Below, one piece after another: positions 34,321-42,936 of a stretch of DNA of 44,083 bases. Positions within the stretch are counted from its first letter, which is position 1, and each line of letters begins with the position of its first letter. The position numbers were made by a program, and so were the translations under genes. A model generated the notes under the pieces. The model was not told the origin of the DNA and made no database searches. It worked only from the letters and a program-made list of their open reading frames with translations. The DNA comes from an uncultured Bacilli bacterium (lineage in GTDB: Bacteria > Bacillota_I > Bacilli_A > RF39 > UBA660): positions 1 through 44,083 of the forward strand of contig CALVPR010000008.1 in the NCBI GenBank assembly GCA_944351765.1. The letters run 5' to 3'.

Positions 34321-35283
34321 ATGAAAAAAATATATAAACAAATTTATAAGGAAATAAAAAAATATAACGATATATTTATTGCAAGACATATTGGACCAGA
34401 TCCTGATGCATTAGGTTCACAGATTGCATTAAAAGAAATTATAAAAAATATATTTCCTAAAAAAAATGTGTATGCAATAGGTAGTCCTGCTAGTAAATTT
34501 AAGTTTATTGGAACTTTAGATAAAATAGAAGATATACCTGATAACAGTTTGTTAATTGTATTAGATACACCAGACATTAAAAGAATTGATGGCATAGATA
34601 TAAGTAATTTTAGTACAATAATAAAAATAGATCATCATCCTAAAGTAGATAGTTATGCTAAAATTGAATGTATAGATGAAACTGCATCTAGTACTTCACA
34701 GATGATATTAGAAATGATTTTTGCATTGAACTTATATATAGATAAAAGTATTAGTGAAAAATTATATATAGGAATAGTATCTGATACTGATAGATTTTTA
34801 CATGATTATACAAGTGTAAAAACTTTTGATTTAGTTACTAGAATGATAAAAAAGACTAATATTGATTTTACAAAAGTGTATGAACCTTTATATTTAAGAC
34901 CTTTAGCGGAAATTAAATTTCAAGGATATGTTTACCAAAATTTAGATGTTACTAATAATGGTTTAGCGTATATTAAGATTACCGATGATATGATGAAAGA
35001 ATTCAAAGTAGATTCTGCAAGTGCTGGTAATATGATAAATAATTTAAAGTATGTTGATGAGATATTGATTTGGGTATTCTTTTCAGAAGATAAAAAAAGT
35101 AATTTAATAAGGGCAAATATTAGATCTAGGGGACCATATATAAATGAACTTGCATCAAGATTTGGTGGCGGTGGTCACAAATATGCATCAGGTGCTAGAC
35201 TTACTAGTTGGAAACAAGTAGATAGTTTAATTGAAGAATTGAACAATTTGTTAGAAGAATATAAAAAGGAAGAAAATAATTAA
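34321..35283 (+). CDS. nrnA: bifunctional oligoribonuclease/pAp phosphatase NrnA
   Basis: 320 residues of the DHH/DHHA1 family. Metal-binding motifs GPDPDALGSQ, LDTPD, IDHHPKVD and SDTDRF lie in the first half, and the DHHA1 signature GGGGHKYASGA near the end. NrnA degrades short RNA oligonucleotides and 3'-phosphoadenosine 5'-phosphate. It starts one base after ackA with GAAAGGTAAT as binding site. Its last codons form the 5' arm of the terminator. Confidence 0.92.
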   Translation: MKKIYKQIYKEIKKYNDIFIARHIGPDPDALGSQIALKEIIKNIFPKKNVYAIGSPASKFKFIGTLDKIEDIPDNSLLIVLDTPDIKRIDGIDISNFSTIIKIDHHPKVDSYAKIECIDETASSTSQMILEMIFALNLYIDKSISEKLYIGIVSDTDRFLHDYTSVKTFDLVTRMIKKTNIDFTKVYEPLYLRPLAEIKFQGYVYQNLDVTNNGLAYIKITDDMMKEFKVDSASAGNMINNLKYVDEILIWVFFSEDKKSNLIRANIRSRGPYINELASRFGGGGHKYASGARLTSWKQVDSLIEELNNLLEEYKKEENN

Positions 35284-35295
35284 TTCTTCCTTTTT
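35263..35295 (+). terminator. terminator of ackA-nrnA
   Basis: A twelve-pair perfect stem (35263-35274 with 35284-35295) that starts inside the nrnA coding sequence and ends in T's. Confidence 0.88.
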
Positions 35296-35349
35296 AAATA
35301 TGTGAAATTATGTAATCTTTCTTATTTTAGTTTAATTTTAAAAAAAATA

Positions 35350-35358
35350 TGATATAAT
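35350..35358 (+). promoter_or_regulatory. extended -10 promoter of hpf
   Basis: TGATATAAT 26 bases before the hpf start. TTTAAT lies about 16 bases upstream as a weak -35 box. Confidence 0.55.
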
Positions 35359-35384
35359 TAGGTTGTAAGAAAGGATTTGATATA

Positions 35385-35915
35385 ATGAAGTTTAATGTAC
35401 GTGGTGACAATTTAGTTGTAACTGATGCAATTAAAGATTATATTGAGACAAAAATTGGAAAACTTGATAAGTATTTCAAAGAGAATTCTATTACAGCAAA
35501 TATTTTGCTAAAGATAAGGGGAAATGCACAAATAATTGAGGTTACTATTCCTACTGATAACTTTATATTAAGAAGTGAAGAAGAAAATGAGGATATGTAT
35601 GCTGCAATTGATTTAGTTTTAGATAAATTAGAAAGACAGATAAGAAAAAATAAGACAAAAATAAATAAAAGAAATAATAGTAACAAATTCAAAGAATTTA
35701 ATTTTGATTTTGAAATAATGGAAGAAGAGGAAGAAGATAGTAAAGTAGTAAAGAGAAAACATATCGAAATGAAACCTATGGATGAAGAAGAAGCAATTTT
35801 AGAAATGGAATTATTAGGACACTCTTTCTTCTTATACAAAGATATGTATAGTAATGATGTATGTGTTGTATACAAAAGAAAAGATGGAAACTACGGTGTA
35901 ATATCTGTTAATTAG
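35385..35915 (+). CDS. hpf: long-form ribosome hibernation promoting factor
   Basis: 176 residues. An N-terminal S30AE domain (1-~95) with VTDAIKDYIETKIGKLDKYF is joined by a lysine-rich linker to a C-terminal dimerisation domain (~118-176) with IEMKPMDEEEAILEMELLGH and YKRKDGNYGVI. The two-domain form drives 100S ribosome dimers in stationary phase. GAAAGGATTTG is the binding site. It is followed by a terminator and secA, the same order as in Bacillus. Confidence 0.95.
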   Translation: MKFNVRGDNLVVTDAIKDYIETKIGKLDKYFKENSITANILLKIRGNAQIIEVTIPTDNFILRSEEENEDMYAAIDLVLDKLERQIRKNKTKINKRNNSNKFKEFNFDFEIMEEEEEDSKVVKRKHIEMKPMDEEEAILEMELLGHSFFLYKDMYSNDVCVVYKRKDGNYGVISVN

Positions 35916-35925
35916 TTTAGAAATG

Positions 35926-35946
35926 AGCAAGAAATTGCTTTTTTTC
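35926..35946 (+). terminator. terminator of hpf
   Basis: AGCAA, GAAA tetraloop, TTGCT and a T-run at 35926-35946. Confidence 0.8.
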
Positions 35947-36002
35947 TTTCTATAACTAGTATTTTGAAATATTTTTTGATAAAATATACATTGGAGATGA
36001 TT

Positions 36003-38501
36003 ATGATGTTAAAAGTATTAAAAAAATTATTTGATACCGAATATAAAGAATTACAAAGATTTACAAAAATAGCAGATGAGATAGAAGCATTAGATGAAGA
36101 TATGCAAAAATTATCAGATGAAGAATTAAAAGAATATACAGATAAATTTAAAGAAAGATTAGAAAATGGTGAGACTTTAGAAGATATTTTAGTTGAAGCG
36201 TTTGCGGTAGCTAGAGAAGCGGCTAGTAGATGTGTTAATATGAAACCGTTTTATTGTCAATTACTAGGAGGGCTTGCAATTCATTATGGTAATATTGCGG
36301 AAATGAAAACTGGTGAAGGTAAAACTTTAACTTGTGTACTTCCTGCGTATTTAAATGCTCTTACTGGAAAAGGAGTGCATATTGTTACAGTAAATGAATT
36401 CTTATCAACGAGAGATTCTGAATGGATGGGAAGCATTTTTAAGTTTTTAGGATTAACTGTAGGACTTAATTTAAGAGAATTATCACCTAAAGAAAAACAA
36501 GAAGCTTATGCTTGTGATATTTTATATACTACTAACAATGAATTAGGATTTGATTATTTAAGAGATAATATGGTTGTAAAAAAAGAAAGAAGAGTACAAA
36601 GACCACTTAATTATTGCATAGTGGATGAAGTAGACTCTATATTAATAGATGAAGCTAGAACGCCATTAATTATATCTGGTGGTGTAATGCAATCTGCAAA
36701 TTTATATGTTCAAGCCGACAATTTTGTAAAAACTTTAAAAGAAAATGAAGATTATATTTTAGATGAAAAAACTAAAGCAGTAAGTTTAACTGATTCTGGA
36801 GCAGAAAAATGTGAACAAAGATTTAATATTAAAAATCTTTATGATATTAGCAATACTGCATTAGTTCATCATATTAATCAAGCATTAAAGGCTAATTACG
36901 CAATGCATAAAGATGTTGATTATGTAGTACAAGATGATGCAGTAATAATTGTAGACCAATTTACGGGACGTTTAATGAAAGGAAGAGCATTTTCAGAAGG
37001 ATTACACCAAGCAATTGAAGCAAAAGAAGGAGTAAAAATTCAACAAGAAACTAAAACGCTTGCTACTATCACGTTCCAAAATTATTTTAGAATGTATAAT
37101 AAATTATCAGGTATGACTGGTACTGCTAAAACAGAAGAAGAAGAGTTTAGAAATATATATAATATGTATGTTATAACTATTCCTACAAATAAACCAGTTA
37201 TAAGAATTGATGAGACTGATTTGTTATATCCAGGTAAAGCCGGGAAGTATGCTGCAATAGTAAAAGAAATAGAAAAAAGACATAATGAAGGTCAACCAGT
37301 TCTAGTAGGTACTATAGCAATTGAGACTAGTGAATTATTATCTAAAATGTTAGACAAAAAGAAAATTAAACATGAAGTGTTAAATGCTAAAAATCATGCT
37401 AGAGAAGCAGAAATTATTGCACATGCTGGAGAAAAAGGTGCAGTAACTATTGCAACTAATATGGCTGGTCGTGGAACTGATATTAAACTAGGAGAAGGTG
37501 TAAAAGAACTTGGAGGTCTTTGTGTTATAGGTACTGAAAGACATGAATCAAGACGTATTGATAATCAGTTAAGAGGACGTGCAGGAAGACAAGGAGATCC
37601 TGGTTATACACAATTCTATGTATCTTTTGAAGATGATTTAATGGTAAGATTTGGTTCTGATAGATATCGTGGAATGTTAGAAAATTTAGGATTTACAGGT
37701 GAACAAGCAATTAGAAATAAAGTATTTTCTAAATCAGTAGAAAGTGCTCAAAAAAGAGTTGAAGGAAACAACTTTGATATAAGAAAACAACTTTTAAATT
37801 ATGATGATGTTATGAATAATCAAAGAGAAATTATATATGCTAGAAGAAATGAAATATTAGATAGTGAATCAATTCATGAAAATACTTTACAATTATTTAA
37901 AGATTATATAACAGGAATAGTAAATGCTCATTTAGTAGAAACAAATACTTTAAAAGAAAACGATTATGCAGAAATATTAGAAGCAAGTAATGAAAACTTA
38001 TTAAAAAAATACCGTATTACATTAGCGGAAATTAACAATAAATCACCAGAAGAAGTAATAGATTTTATTTACGAAAAAGTTCTTCTAGATTACAAAGAAA
38101 AATTAAAAGATATTCCAGAAGAAGTAGTAGATGAATTTGAAAAAGCTATAACTTTAAGAGTAATTGATAACTATTGGATGGAACATATAAGTACAATGAA
38201 TCATTTAAGAGAAGGTATTGGATTAAGAGGATATGCAAATGAAAATCCCCTTCAAGCTTATACTTTAGAAGGATATGAATTATTTGATAATATGATGAAT
38301 AGAATAAACCAAGATGTAAGTATTTATTTATTAAAATCAGAAATACGACAAAATACAGAAAGAAAAGAAGTAGTAAAAAATACTATAACTAATGATGGTA
38401 AAGACACTGTTAAAATACAAAAGAAAAGTACAAAAGTAGGAAGAAATGATCCATGTCCATGTGGATCGGGGAAAAAGTATAAAAATTGTTGTGGAAGATA
38501 A
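36003..38501 (+). CDS. secA: preprotein translocase ATPase SecA
   Basis: 832 residues. DEAD motor with KTGEGKT near 105 and [17 protein letters not shown], then PRIPTNKP-like and [21 protein letters not shown] in motor 2, the helical wing, and a C-terminal SEC-C zinc motif ([14 protein letters not shown]). It drives protein export through SecYEG. Starts at 36003 or 36006 both fit the GGAG at 35993. The 3' end has been rebuilt: a second, silently diverged copy of the SEC-C tail lies at 39973-40017, indicating integration of an element at the end of this gene. Confidence 0.97.
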   Translation: MMLKVLKKLFDTEYKELQRFTKIADEIEALDEDMQKLSDEELKEYTDKFKERLENGETLEDILVEAFAVAREAASRCVNMKPFYCQLLGGLAIHYGNIAEMKTGEGKTLTCVLPAYLNALTGKGVHIVTVNEFLSTRDSEWMGSIFKFLGLTVGLNLRELSPKEKQEAYACDILYTTNNELGFDYLRDNMVVKKERRVQRPLNYCIVDEVDSILIDEARTPLIISGGVMQSANLYVQADNFVKTLKENEDYILDEKTKAVSLTDSGAEKCEQRFNIKNLYDISNTALVHHINQALKANYAMHKDVDYVVQDDAVIIVDQFTGRLMKGRAFSEGLHQAIEAKEGVKIQQETKTLATITFQNYFRMYNKLSGMTGTAKTEEEEFRNIYNMYVITIPTNKPVIRIDETDLLYPGKAGKYAAIVKEIEKRHNEGQPVLVGTIAIETSELLSKMLDKKKIKHEVLNAKNHAREAEIIAHAGEKGAVTIATNMAGRGTDIKLGEGVKELGGLCVIGTERHESRRIDNQLRGRAGRQGDPGYTQFYVSFEDDLMVRFGSDRYRGMLENLGFTGEQAIRNKVFSKSVESAQKRVEGNNFDIRKQLLNYDDVMNNQREIIYARRNEILDSESIHENTLQLFKDYITGIVNAHLVETNTLKENDYAEILEASNENLLKKYRITLAEINNKSPEEVIDFIYEKVLLDYKEKLKDIPEEVVDEFEKAITLRVIDNYWMEHISTMNHLREGIGLRGYANENPLQAYTLEGYELFDNMMNRINQDVSIYLLKSEIRQNTERKEVVKNTITNDGKDTVKIQKKSTKVGRNDPCPCGSGKKYKNCCGR

Positions 38502-38502
38502 T

Positions 38503-38529
38503 AAAAGCCTTGTAAAATAAGACTTTTTT
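38503..38529 (+). terminator. secA terminator, imperfect
   Basis: AAAAGCCTT and AAGACTTTT form a stem with one mismatch, followed by T's. Related to the fuller palindrome at 40133-40147. Confidence 0.6.
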
Positions 38530-38555
38530 GATGACTAAAATCTCAAAATAATTTT

Positions 38556-38608
38556 TAGATACCTTTTTGGATACCTTCTGCTAAGTATCTAAAAGGTATC
38601 TAGATACC
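38556..38608. repeat. facing pairs of GATACC boxes
   Basis: GATACC occurs at 38558 and 38570 (12-base period). In inverted orientation GTATC boxes lie at 38585 and 38596 (11-base period), nine bases away. The right half contains the perfect palindrome GGTATCTAGATACC (38595-38608). A further TTTTAGATACCTT lies at 39857-39869. Probably recombinase binding sites. Confidence 0.7.
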
Positions 38609-38756
38609 CAAAAATGGTGTTAAAATACAAAATTTTTGTACGACTAAAAATCACAATATTTCTTTTATTTATAAGGCTTTACAGAGATTTATCCAAGAAA
38701 AAAAGATGAAATTTTGTCCATTGCCAAAATGACATTGGTAAACGAGTTTAAAAGTA

Positions 38757-38765
38757 TGATATAAT
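38757..38765 (+). promoter_or_regulatory. extended -10 promoter of the HExxH protein gene
   Basis: TGATATAAT 19 bases before the start codon; AGGAG follows before the ATG. Confidence 0.55.
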
Positions 38766-38784
38766 TAATATAGGAGTTGAAAGT

Positions 38785-39813
38785 ATGATTAGTAGACAAG
38801 AAAAAGAAAGACAGTTAATTGAAAGCGGAATGTTTGATTCAATTAAAGCTATTTTTATTAAAAATAACATTCAAATATCTGATAAATATTTAATGTTAAT
38901 TACAGACTATATTGATACGCTTGGACAATTAGATTACGAGAATGGATTATATTTGGATCCCATAAAAGTTGCACAAGAGCTTCCTAAATTATTAAAAAAA
39001 GTAAAAGAAGAACCATTAGGTGTATATGGAGTAACTGATAATTTTACTATTACTATGAATTCAAGAAATGATTATGAAACAAATAAACTATTTTTCTTTC
39101 ATGAATTAACACATGCTATCCAAACAAGATTTGTTAATAATCATGAGGAATGTTCTTTCTATAATGGTGATACTGGTATGTTCTTAACAGAGGGTGCAAC
39201 ACAATTTACTGCTGAAATACTATATAATGTTTCGAATGGTACTAATTTAAATTATAGAGAGCAACCTAACACAGTAAGAGGATTAAGTAATCATACACCT
39301 TATAGTGCTCTTTCTCAGTATCAATTAAATGGTAATATTATAATGTTAATGTCATATTCATTAGGCATACCTTTGAATCAAATTCTTGCATTAGGATATA
39401 GAAGTGATGGAAGAGAACAATTAAAAGGATTGTATGAAGCATTTCCTGGTAACGAAGGAAAATTTGAAGAATTTATGTTTGACTTAGAAAAAATATATTC
39501 AATTGATAAATTACAAATGACTGGCTATGCTGAGCAAATGAGATCACAAGCACCAAGTAATATTGAACTTATGGGTAGTCGAAGAAGCTTTCAAGGGAAT
39601 ACACAAATAGAAAATGAGCTAGTTAATAAAGCGGAAAGAGAACTTGTTGCTAATTTTATTGCAAACAATGATGAAGAATACATTATTGCAAATTATCAAA
39701 AAGTAGGTATGTATTTAACAACACCAGAATTAAAAAGAAATTTCAATAATGCTGTACAACAAATAATTAATATGCAAAATCAAAATGTTAATCAATCAAA
39801 TTTTCATAGATAA
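38785..39813 (+). CDS. putative zinc metallopeptidase, island cargo
   Basis: 342 residues without signal peptide. FFHELTHAIQTRF carries HExxH at 106-110 and LTEGATQFTAEIL a downstream glutamate at 136, an arrangement fitting a gluzincin-like zinc site. The C-terminal half is helical and Gln/Asn-rich at the end. TAGGAGTTGAAAG sets the start, and it has its own extended -10 promoter. It is the only gene between the two secA tails. Substrate unknown; it might act on host or phage proteins, but this is speculation. Confidence 0.7.
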   Translation: MISRQEKERQLIESGMFDSIKAIFIKNNIQISDKYLMLITDYIDTLGQLDYENGLYLDPIKVAQELPKLLKKVKEEPLGVYGVTDNFTITMNSRNDYETNKLFFFHELTHAIQTRFVNNHEECSFYNGDTGMFLTEGATQFTAEILYNVSNGTNLNYREQPNTVRGLSNHTPYSALSQYQLNGNIIMLMSYSLGIPLNQILALGYRSDGREQLKGLYEAFPGNEGKFEEFMFDLEKIYSIDKLQMTGYAEQMRSQAPSNIELMGSRRSFQGNTQIENELVNKAERELVANFIANNDEEYIIANYQKVGMYLTTPELKRNFNNAVQQIINMQNQNVNQSNFHR

Positions 39814-39972
39814 AAATAGCGATACTAATTTTTTTCGAAAAATGCTAATTTTTGAATTTTAGATACCTTGAGAGTAAATTCCAGGGTGCTGCCAGAAGCT
39901 CTCAAGTGCATTCAATAGCCTAAAAGGACTACAAAATGCTTCCAAAAGCTCCCAAAAACCCAAAATTACAAG

Positions 39973-40017
39973 CCATGTGGGAGTGGAAAAAAGTATAAGA
40001 ATTGCTGTGGTAAATAG
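39973..40017 (+). pseudogene. displaced 3' end of secA (SEC-C motif and stop)
   Basis: Encodes [14 protein letters not shown] and a TAG. It differs from the secA end at about 10 of 45 positions, nearly all of them synonymous (the last residue is Lys, not Arg). The bases after the stop also resemble those behind secA. No open frame leads into it. It is best explained as the original secA tail pushed downstream by integration of an element that carried a replacement tail. Confidence 0.8.
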
Positions 40018-40079
40018 CTTATAAAATAAGGGTTTGCGAAGGTTTTAAAAATCAAAAAATCATAAAAAATAGTCGATTT

Positions 40080-40176
40080 GTTTCCATTTTGTTTCCAAAA
40101 TTAAAAAAGATGTTACCAAAACCTCTGAAAAGCCTTATAAAATAAGGGAAAAATTTTTGGAAACAATTTTGGAAAC
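40080..40176. repeat. facing pairs of GTTTCC boxes around a terminator-like palindrome
   Basis: GTTTCC at 40080 and 40091 (11-base period), and inverted GGAAAC at 40159 and 40171 (12-base period). Between them lies AAAAGCCTTATAAAATAAGG (40128-40147). The arrangement mirrors the GATACC boxes at 38556-38608 with a different hexamer. Confidence 0.7.
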
Positions 40177-40208
40177 AAAAAAGTTAGCATTCATTTGCTA
40201 ACTTTTTT
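40177..40208 (+). terminator. strong hairpin before the integrase remnant
   Basis: A thirteen-pair stem (40177-40189 with 40196-40208), six-base loop, with A- and T-runs so it can work on both strands. It lies between the repeat array and the truncated integrase start. Confidence 0.8.
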
Positions 40209-40249
40209 GTTAAAGATAACTCCGTTTACATAAAGTAAGGAGTTGTGTA

Positions 40250-40360
40250 ATGAGAAAAGTAAATGTAGTAAAAAGAGGAAAGGTATTTCAGTATAAGTTT
40301 GAAATTGCTCCCCAAGGTGGGGAAAGAAAATTCAAAAGTAAATCTGGATTTAAAATGTAA
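40250..40360 (+). pseudogene. tyrosine integrase, N-terminal remnant
   Basis: 36 codons after AAGGAG. The pattern VKRGKVFQYKFEIAPQGGERKFKSKSGF matches the arm-binding N-terminus of the integrase at 42937 (IRKRGNVYQYCFEAGKVNGK followed by KSGFKT). It then hits TAA; no catalytic domain follows. A degraded integrase right beside the attachment region, as expected for an element inserted at secA. Confidence 0.75.
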
Positions 40361-40440
40361 ATGTCAACATCAAAACTTAAAAATATGTCAAAGTTAAAAA
40401 CTTATAATTTTTATATAAAGACTTATATGATAGTAGTGCT

Positions 40441-41061
40441 ATGGAGTACTGGAAAGATGAAGGAAATAATAAAAGAATGCAAACATATCATAAAATATCT
40501 AATCTATTAAAGGTGTTAAGGATATTTATATTAATGTTTTCTCTATTTATATTTGTATTATTAATTACTCAAAGTATTATATATTTATCTGGAGTAACAA
40601 TATTTAATGTGAATATGATTATACATTTAATTACCGATGTATATAATGTAATGATTATAATGCTTATTTTTGGATTGATATTTATGATAATTAAGAAAAA
40701 ATTAAATGAAAAAGAATTATTAATAATGTTTGTTATAGGATTTTTATTATTACCAGAAATCCTTCTATTAGTTGTACATTTTGCAGTATTTGGTAGTTTT
40801 ATGTTTAGCTTTTATTATATGGTTATCCTTATCATAGTAATGATTTTAATTAATCATCTTATTACGAGAATAGATGAATTATATAATATTGCTACAGGTA
40901 GTAATGAATTAAAGATGAAAGAAAAAATAGACGAAATATTATTTGGAGAAGAACCAATTAAGAAAAAAAGAATTGCTATAAGAAAATTAGGCAAGTTAGG
41001 TTTAGATAAGAAATTTATCAGAATGTTCTTAAAATTATTAGAATATATTGGTGAAATTTAA
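40441..41061 (+). CDS. unknown four-helix membrane protein
   Basis: About 206 residues with four membrane segments (roughly 25-50, 58-85, 92-115, 120-142) and a basic cytoplasmic tail with KKKRIAIRKLGKLG. The start is uncertain: the ATG at 40441 has no ribosome binding site, while the one at 40477 has GAAGGA at long distance. It ends at a bidirectional terminator shared with nagZ. I do not recognise it. It may be cargo left by the truncated element or a host gene. Confidence 0.6.
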   Translation: MEYWKDEGNNKRMQTYHKISNLLKVLRIFILMFSLFIFVLLITQSIIYLSGVTIFNVNMIIHLITDVYNVMIIMLIFGLIFMIIKKKLNEKELLIMFVIGFLLLPEILLLVVHFAVFGSFMFSFYYMVILIIVMILINHLITRIDELYNIATGSNELKMKEKIDEILFGEEPIKKKRIAIRKLGKLGLDKKFIRMFLKLLEYIGEI

Positions 41062-41087
41062 AAGGATAACTCAAAAATTATCCTTTT
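41060..41087. terminator. bidirectional terminator between the membrane protein and nagZ
   Basis: AAAAGGATAA (41060-41069) and TTATCCTTTT (41078-41087) with an eight-base loop. It overlaps both stop codons. Confidence 0.88.
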
Positions 41088-42376
41088 ATCATGCCTTTAT
41101 AATATTTAAAAGCGATTACTCTAGTAGCAGTCTTATCAATTAATTTATCAGAAATTTCACCATTATTAATAGCTTCTTTAATTGCATTTATACTGCTTTC
41201 ATAATCAGTAGTAATAATTAAATCATTCCCACTTAAAACAGCTTTAACAGTAGATGATTTAACATCACCGATTGCCCCCATATCCAAATCATCAGTTATA
41301 ACTATGCCCGTAAAATTAAGATTATCCCTAAGCAAATTATGAACCTTATAAGATAAAGAAGAAGGTAAATCAGAATCTATACTACTCACTATATTATGAC
41401 TAACTAAAATAGATAAAGCCCCTTCATCAATACCAACTTTAAAAGGAGGTAAATCATTATTTAAAATATCATCATAACTTCTATTATCCAAAGAAGTTCC
41501 TTGGTGAGTATCAGTATTATTACCATAACCAGGAAAATGTTTCAAAGTATAAGTAACACCCAAACCATTACTAGATTTAATAACCGTTTTAACATATTCG
41601 CTAGTCTTATCAGTGTTTTCACCAAGTGTTCTTGAATACATATAGTCATTAGGGTTAGTAGATACATCAGCAACAGGCGCTAAATTCAAATTAATACCAA
41701 GTTCATAAAGTAATTTACTTTTTTTAATAGTATCTTCCTTGATTAAATCAAAACCACCAGATAAATAAAGTTCCCTAGGGGATTTAAAAGGTTCATTAGC
41801 TAAGTTAGAATTAGTACTAATTCTATTAACCTTACCACCTTCTTCATCTACTGCAGTTAAAATAGGCGTTTTAGCCACATTTTGATTATCATTAATCATT
41901 TTAATAACTTCATCTTTAGTTTTATCATTAAAATCTTTCGCATAAAACACATAACCACCAAATTGATATTTTTCTAAAACATCGGTCTGATTTTCGGATG
42001 GATATCTAACAAGTAAAATTTGTCCAATTTTCTCATCCAAACTCATATTTTTTACTTTTTGATAAGAAATATTATAATAATCTTTAAAAATCCCATTATC
42101 ATTAAAAGCTAACGGAAAATCATCATCAGAAATAATTTCATAATCATTTAAATTACTAATATCATCATAAGATTTTATCATATCACCAGGATTTAAACCA
42201 GATATATTTTTTTCATATATAATTCCTTTATTATCTTGAATTAAAAGAAACTCATCATTTTTACCAATAACAAAAGCATAATTCAATGTATCTTCTTGAA
42301 CATCTTTAACTACTTCTTTTTCATTACACCCACTTAATAAAAATAATACCAAAAATAAAATTAAAAACCTTTTCAT
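41078..42376 (-). CDS. nagZ: beta-N-acetylhexosaminidase (GH3, NagZ-like), lipoprotein
   Basis: 432 residues from the ATG at 42376, which has AAAGGAAAGTGAAT upstream. The lipobox FLLSGC with Cys17 indicates a lipoprotein. An unfamiliar ~100-residue N-terminal part precedes a GH3 domain with DEEGGKVNR, NLAPVADV, KHFPGYGNNTDTHQ (substrate and His/Asp loop) and VITDDLDMGAIG, containing the aspartate nucleophile. The family removes N-acetylglucosamine from muropeptides. It is flanked by integrase sequences, yet its codon use fits the host, so it may be a resident gene. Confidence 0.9.
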   Translation of the reverse strand: MKRFLILFLVLFLLSGCNEKEVVKDVQEDTLNYAFVIGKNDEFLLIQDNKGIIYEKNISGLNPGDMIKSYDDISNLNDYEIISDDDFPLAFNDNGIFKDYYNISYQKVKNMSLDEKIGQILLVRYPSENQTDVLEKYQFGGYVFYAKDFNDKTKDEVIKMINDNQNVAKTPILTAVDEEGGKVNRISTNSNLANEPFKSPRELYLSGGFDLIKEDTIKKSKLLYELGINLNLAPVADVSTNPNDYMYSRTLGENTDKTSEYVKTVIKSSNGLGVTYTLKHFPGYGNNTDTHQGTSLDNRSYDDILNNDLPPFKVGIDEGALSILVSHNIVSSIDSDLPSSLSYKVHNLLRDNLNFTGIVITDDLDMGAIGDVKSSTVKAVLSGNDLIITTDYESSINAIKEAINNGEISDKLIDKTATRVIAFKYYKGMIKG

Positions 42377-42636
42377 ATTCACTTTCCTTTCAAAAATATT
42401 ATACACCAAATATAAATATTCATGCATAAAATACTAAGTTAAAAATATAGAATATTGAAAAGTTGTAAATATAGCTTTATTTTTAAGATGTTGAATTTTG
42501 TTTTATACTAGTATAGATATTAAATTTAATTGGTATTTTAAGTGCAAATATTTAATTATCAATAGTAAATTAAAAATTATTAAAAAGCTCATTTACGTTT
42601 AAGTTCCGGTAAAATTTTAAATAATGAATAAAAAAG

Positions 42637-42858
42637 ATGAATCCTGTGGAAAAGAATTTATACTTCTCATCTGTTGATGATAGTTATAATTTGTTTTTAA
42701 AAGAAAATAGTATCTCAAAATGTAGTTTAGCATACATATTTGTAGGAAAATATGTTGAACAAAATGTACAGATAATGGAATTTATAAAAATAGAAAATGG
42801 GAACTTAGTACCAAAAGATGTATTAGAAAAAAATGAAATATTATCAAAATTAATATAA
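42637..42858 (+). CDS. unknown 73-residue protein, uncertain
   Basis: A short frame ending just before a strong terminator. No ribosome binding site precedes its ATG. A different frame starting at 42624 (MNKKDESCGKEFILL) opens just before and overlaps it, so this could be a small gene broken by a frameshift. The composition (Ser, Asn, Lys, Val, Glu) is ordinary for coding DNA here, with no recognised motif. The 260 bases between nagZ and it show no other gene. Confidence 0.4.
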   Translation: MNPVEKNLYFSSVDDSYNLFLKENSISKCSLAYIFVGKYVEQNVQIMEFIKIENGNLVPKDVLEKNEILSKLI

Positions 42859-42862
42859 GGTT

Positions 42863-42894
42863 AAAACAGTAGATTTAAGGTGCTACTGTTTTTT
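42863..42894 (+). terminator. terminator before the integrase
   Basis: AAAACAGTAG (42863-42872) and CTACTGTTTT (42883-42892) with a ten-base loop and extra T's. Confidence 0.85.
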
Positions 42895-42936
42895 CGTATA
42901 AAATAATAATGATCAAAGAGAAAGGAAGATGATAAG

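Larger units (their letters stand above)
38502..40017. mobile_element. mini-island integrated at the secA 3' end
   Basis: The region is bounded on the left by the intact secA end with its terminator, and on the right by a displaced secA tail plus terminator-like palindrome (39973-40032). This is the pattern left when a tyrosine recombinase integrates in a gene's 3' end. It holds inverted GATACC repeats at 38556-38608, an inverted terminator half-copy at 38661-38686, one HExxH protein gene, and a GC-richer 160-base stretch before the displaced tail. It contains no integrase, so it is a remnant or relies on one supplied in trans. Confidence 0.65.

Noticed and set aside
39867-39906. Inverted repeat CTTGAGAG ... 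CTCTCAAG as a terminator
   Set aside because: Long 24-base interior and no T-run; more likely part of the recombination region, so not listed as a terminator.
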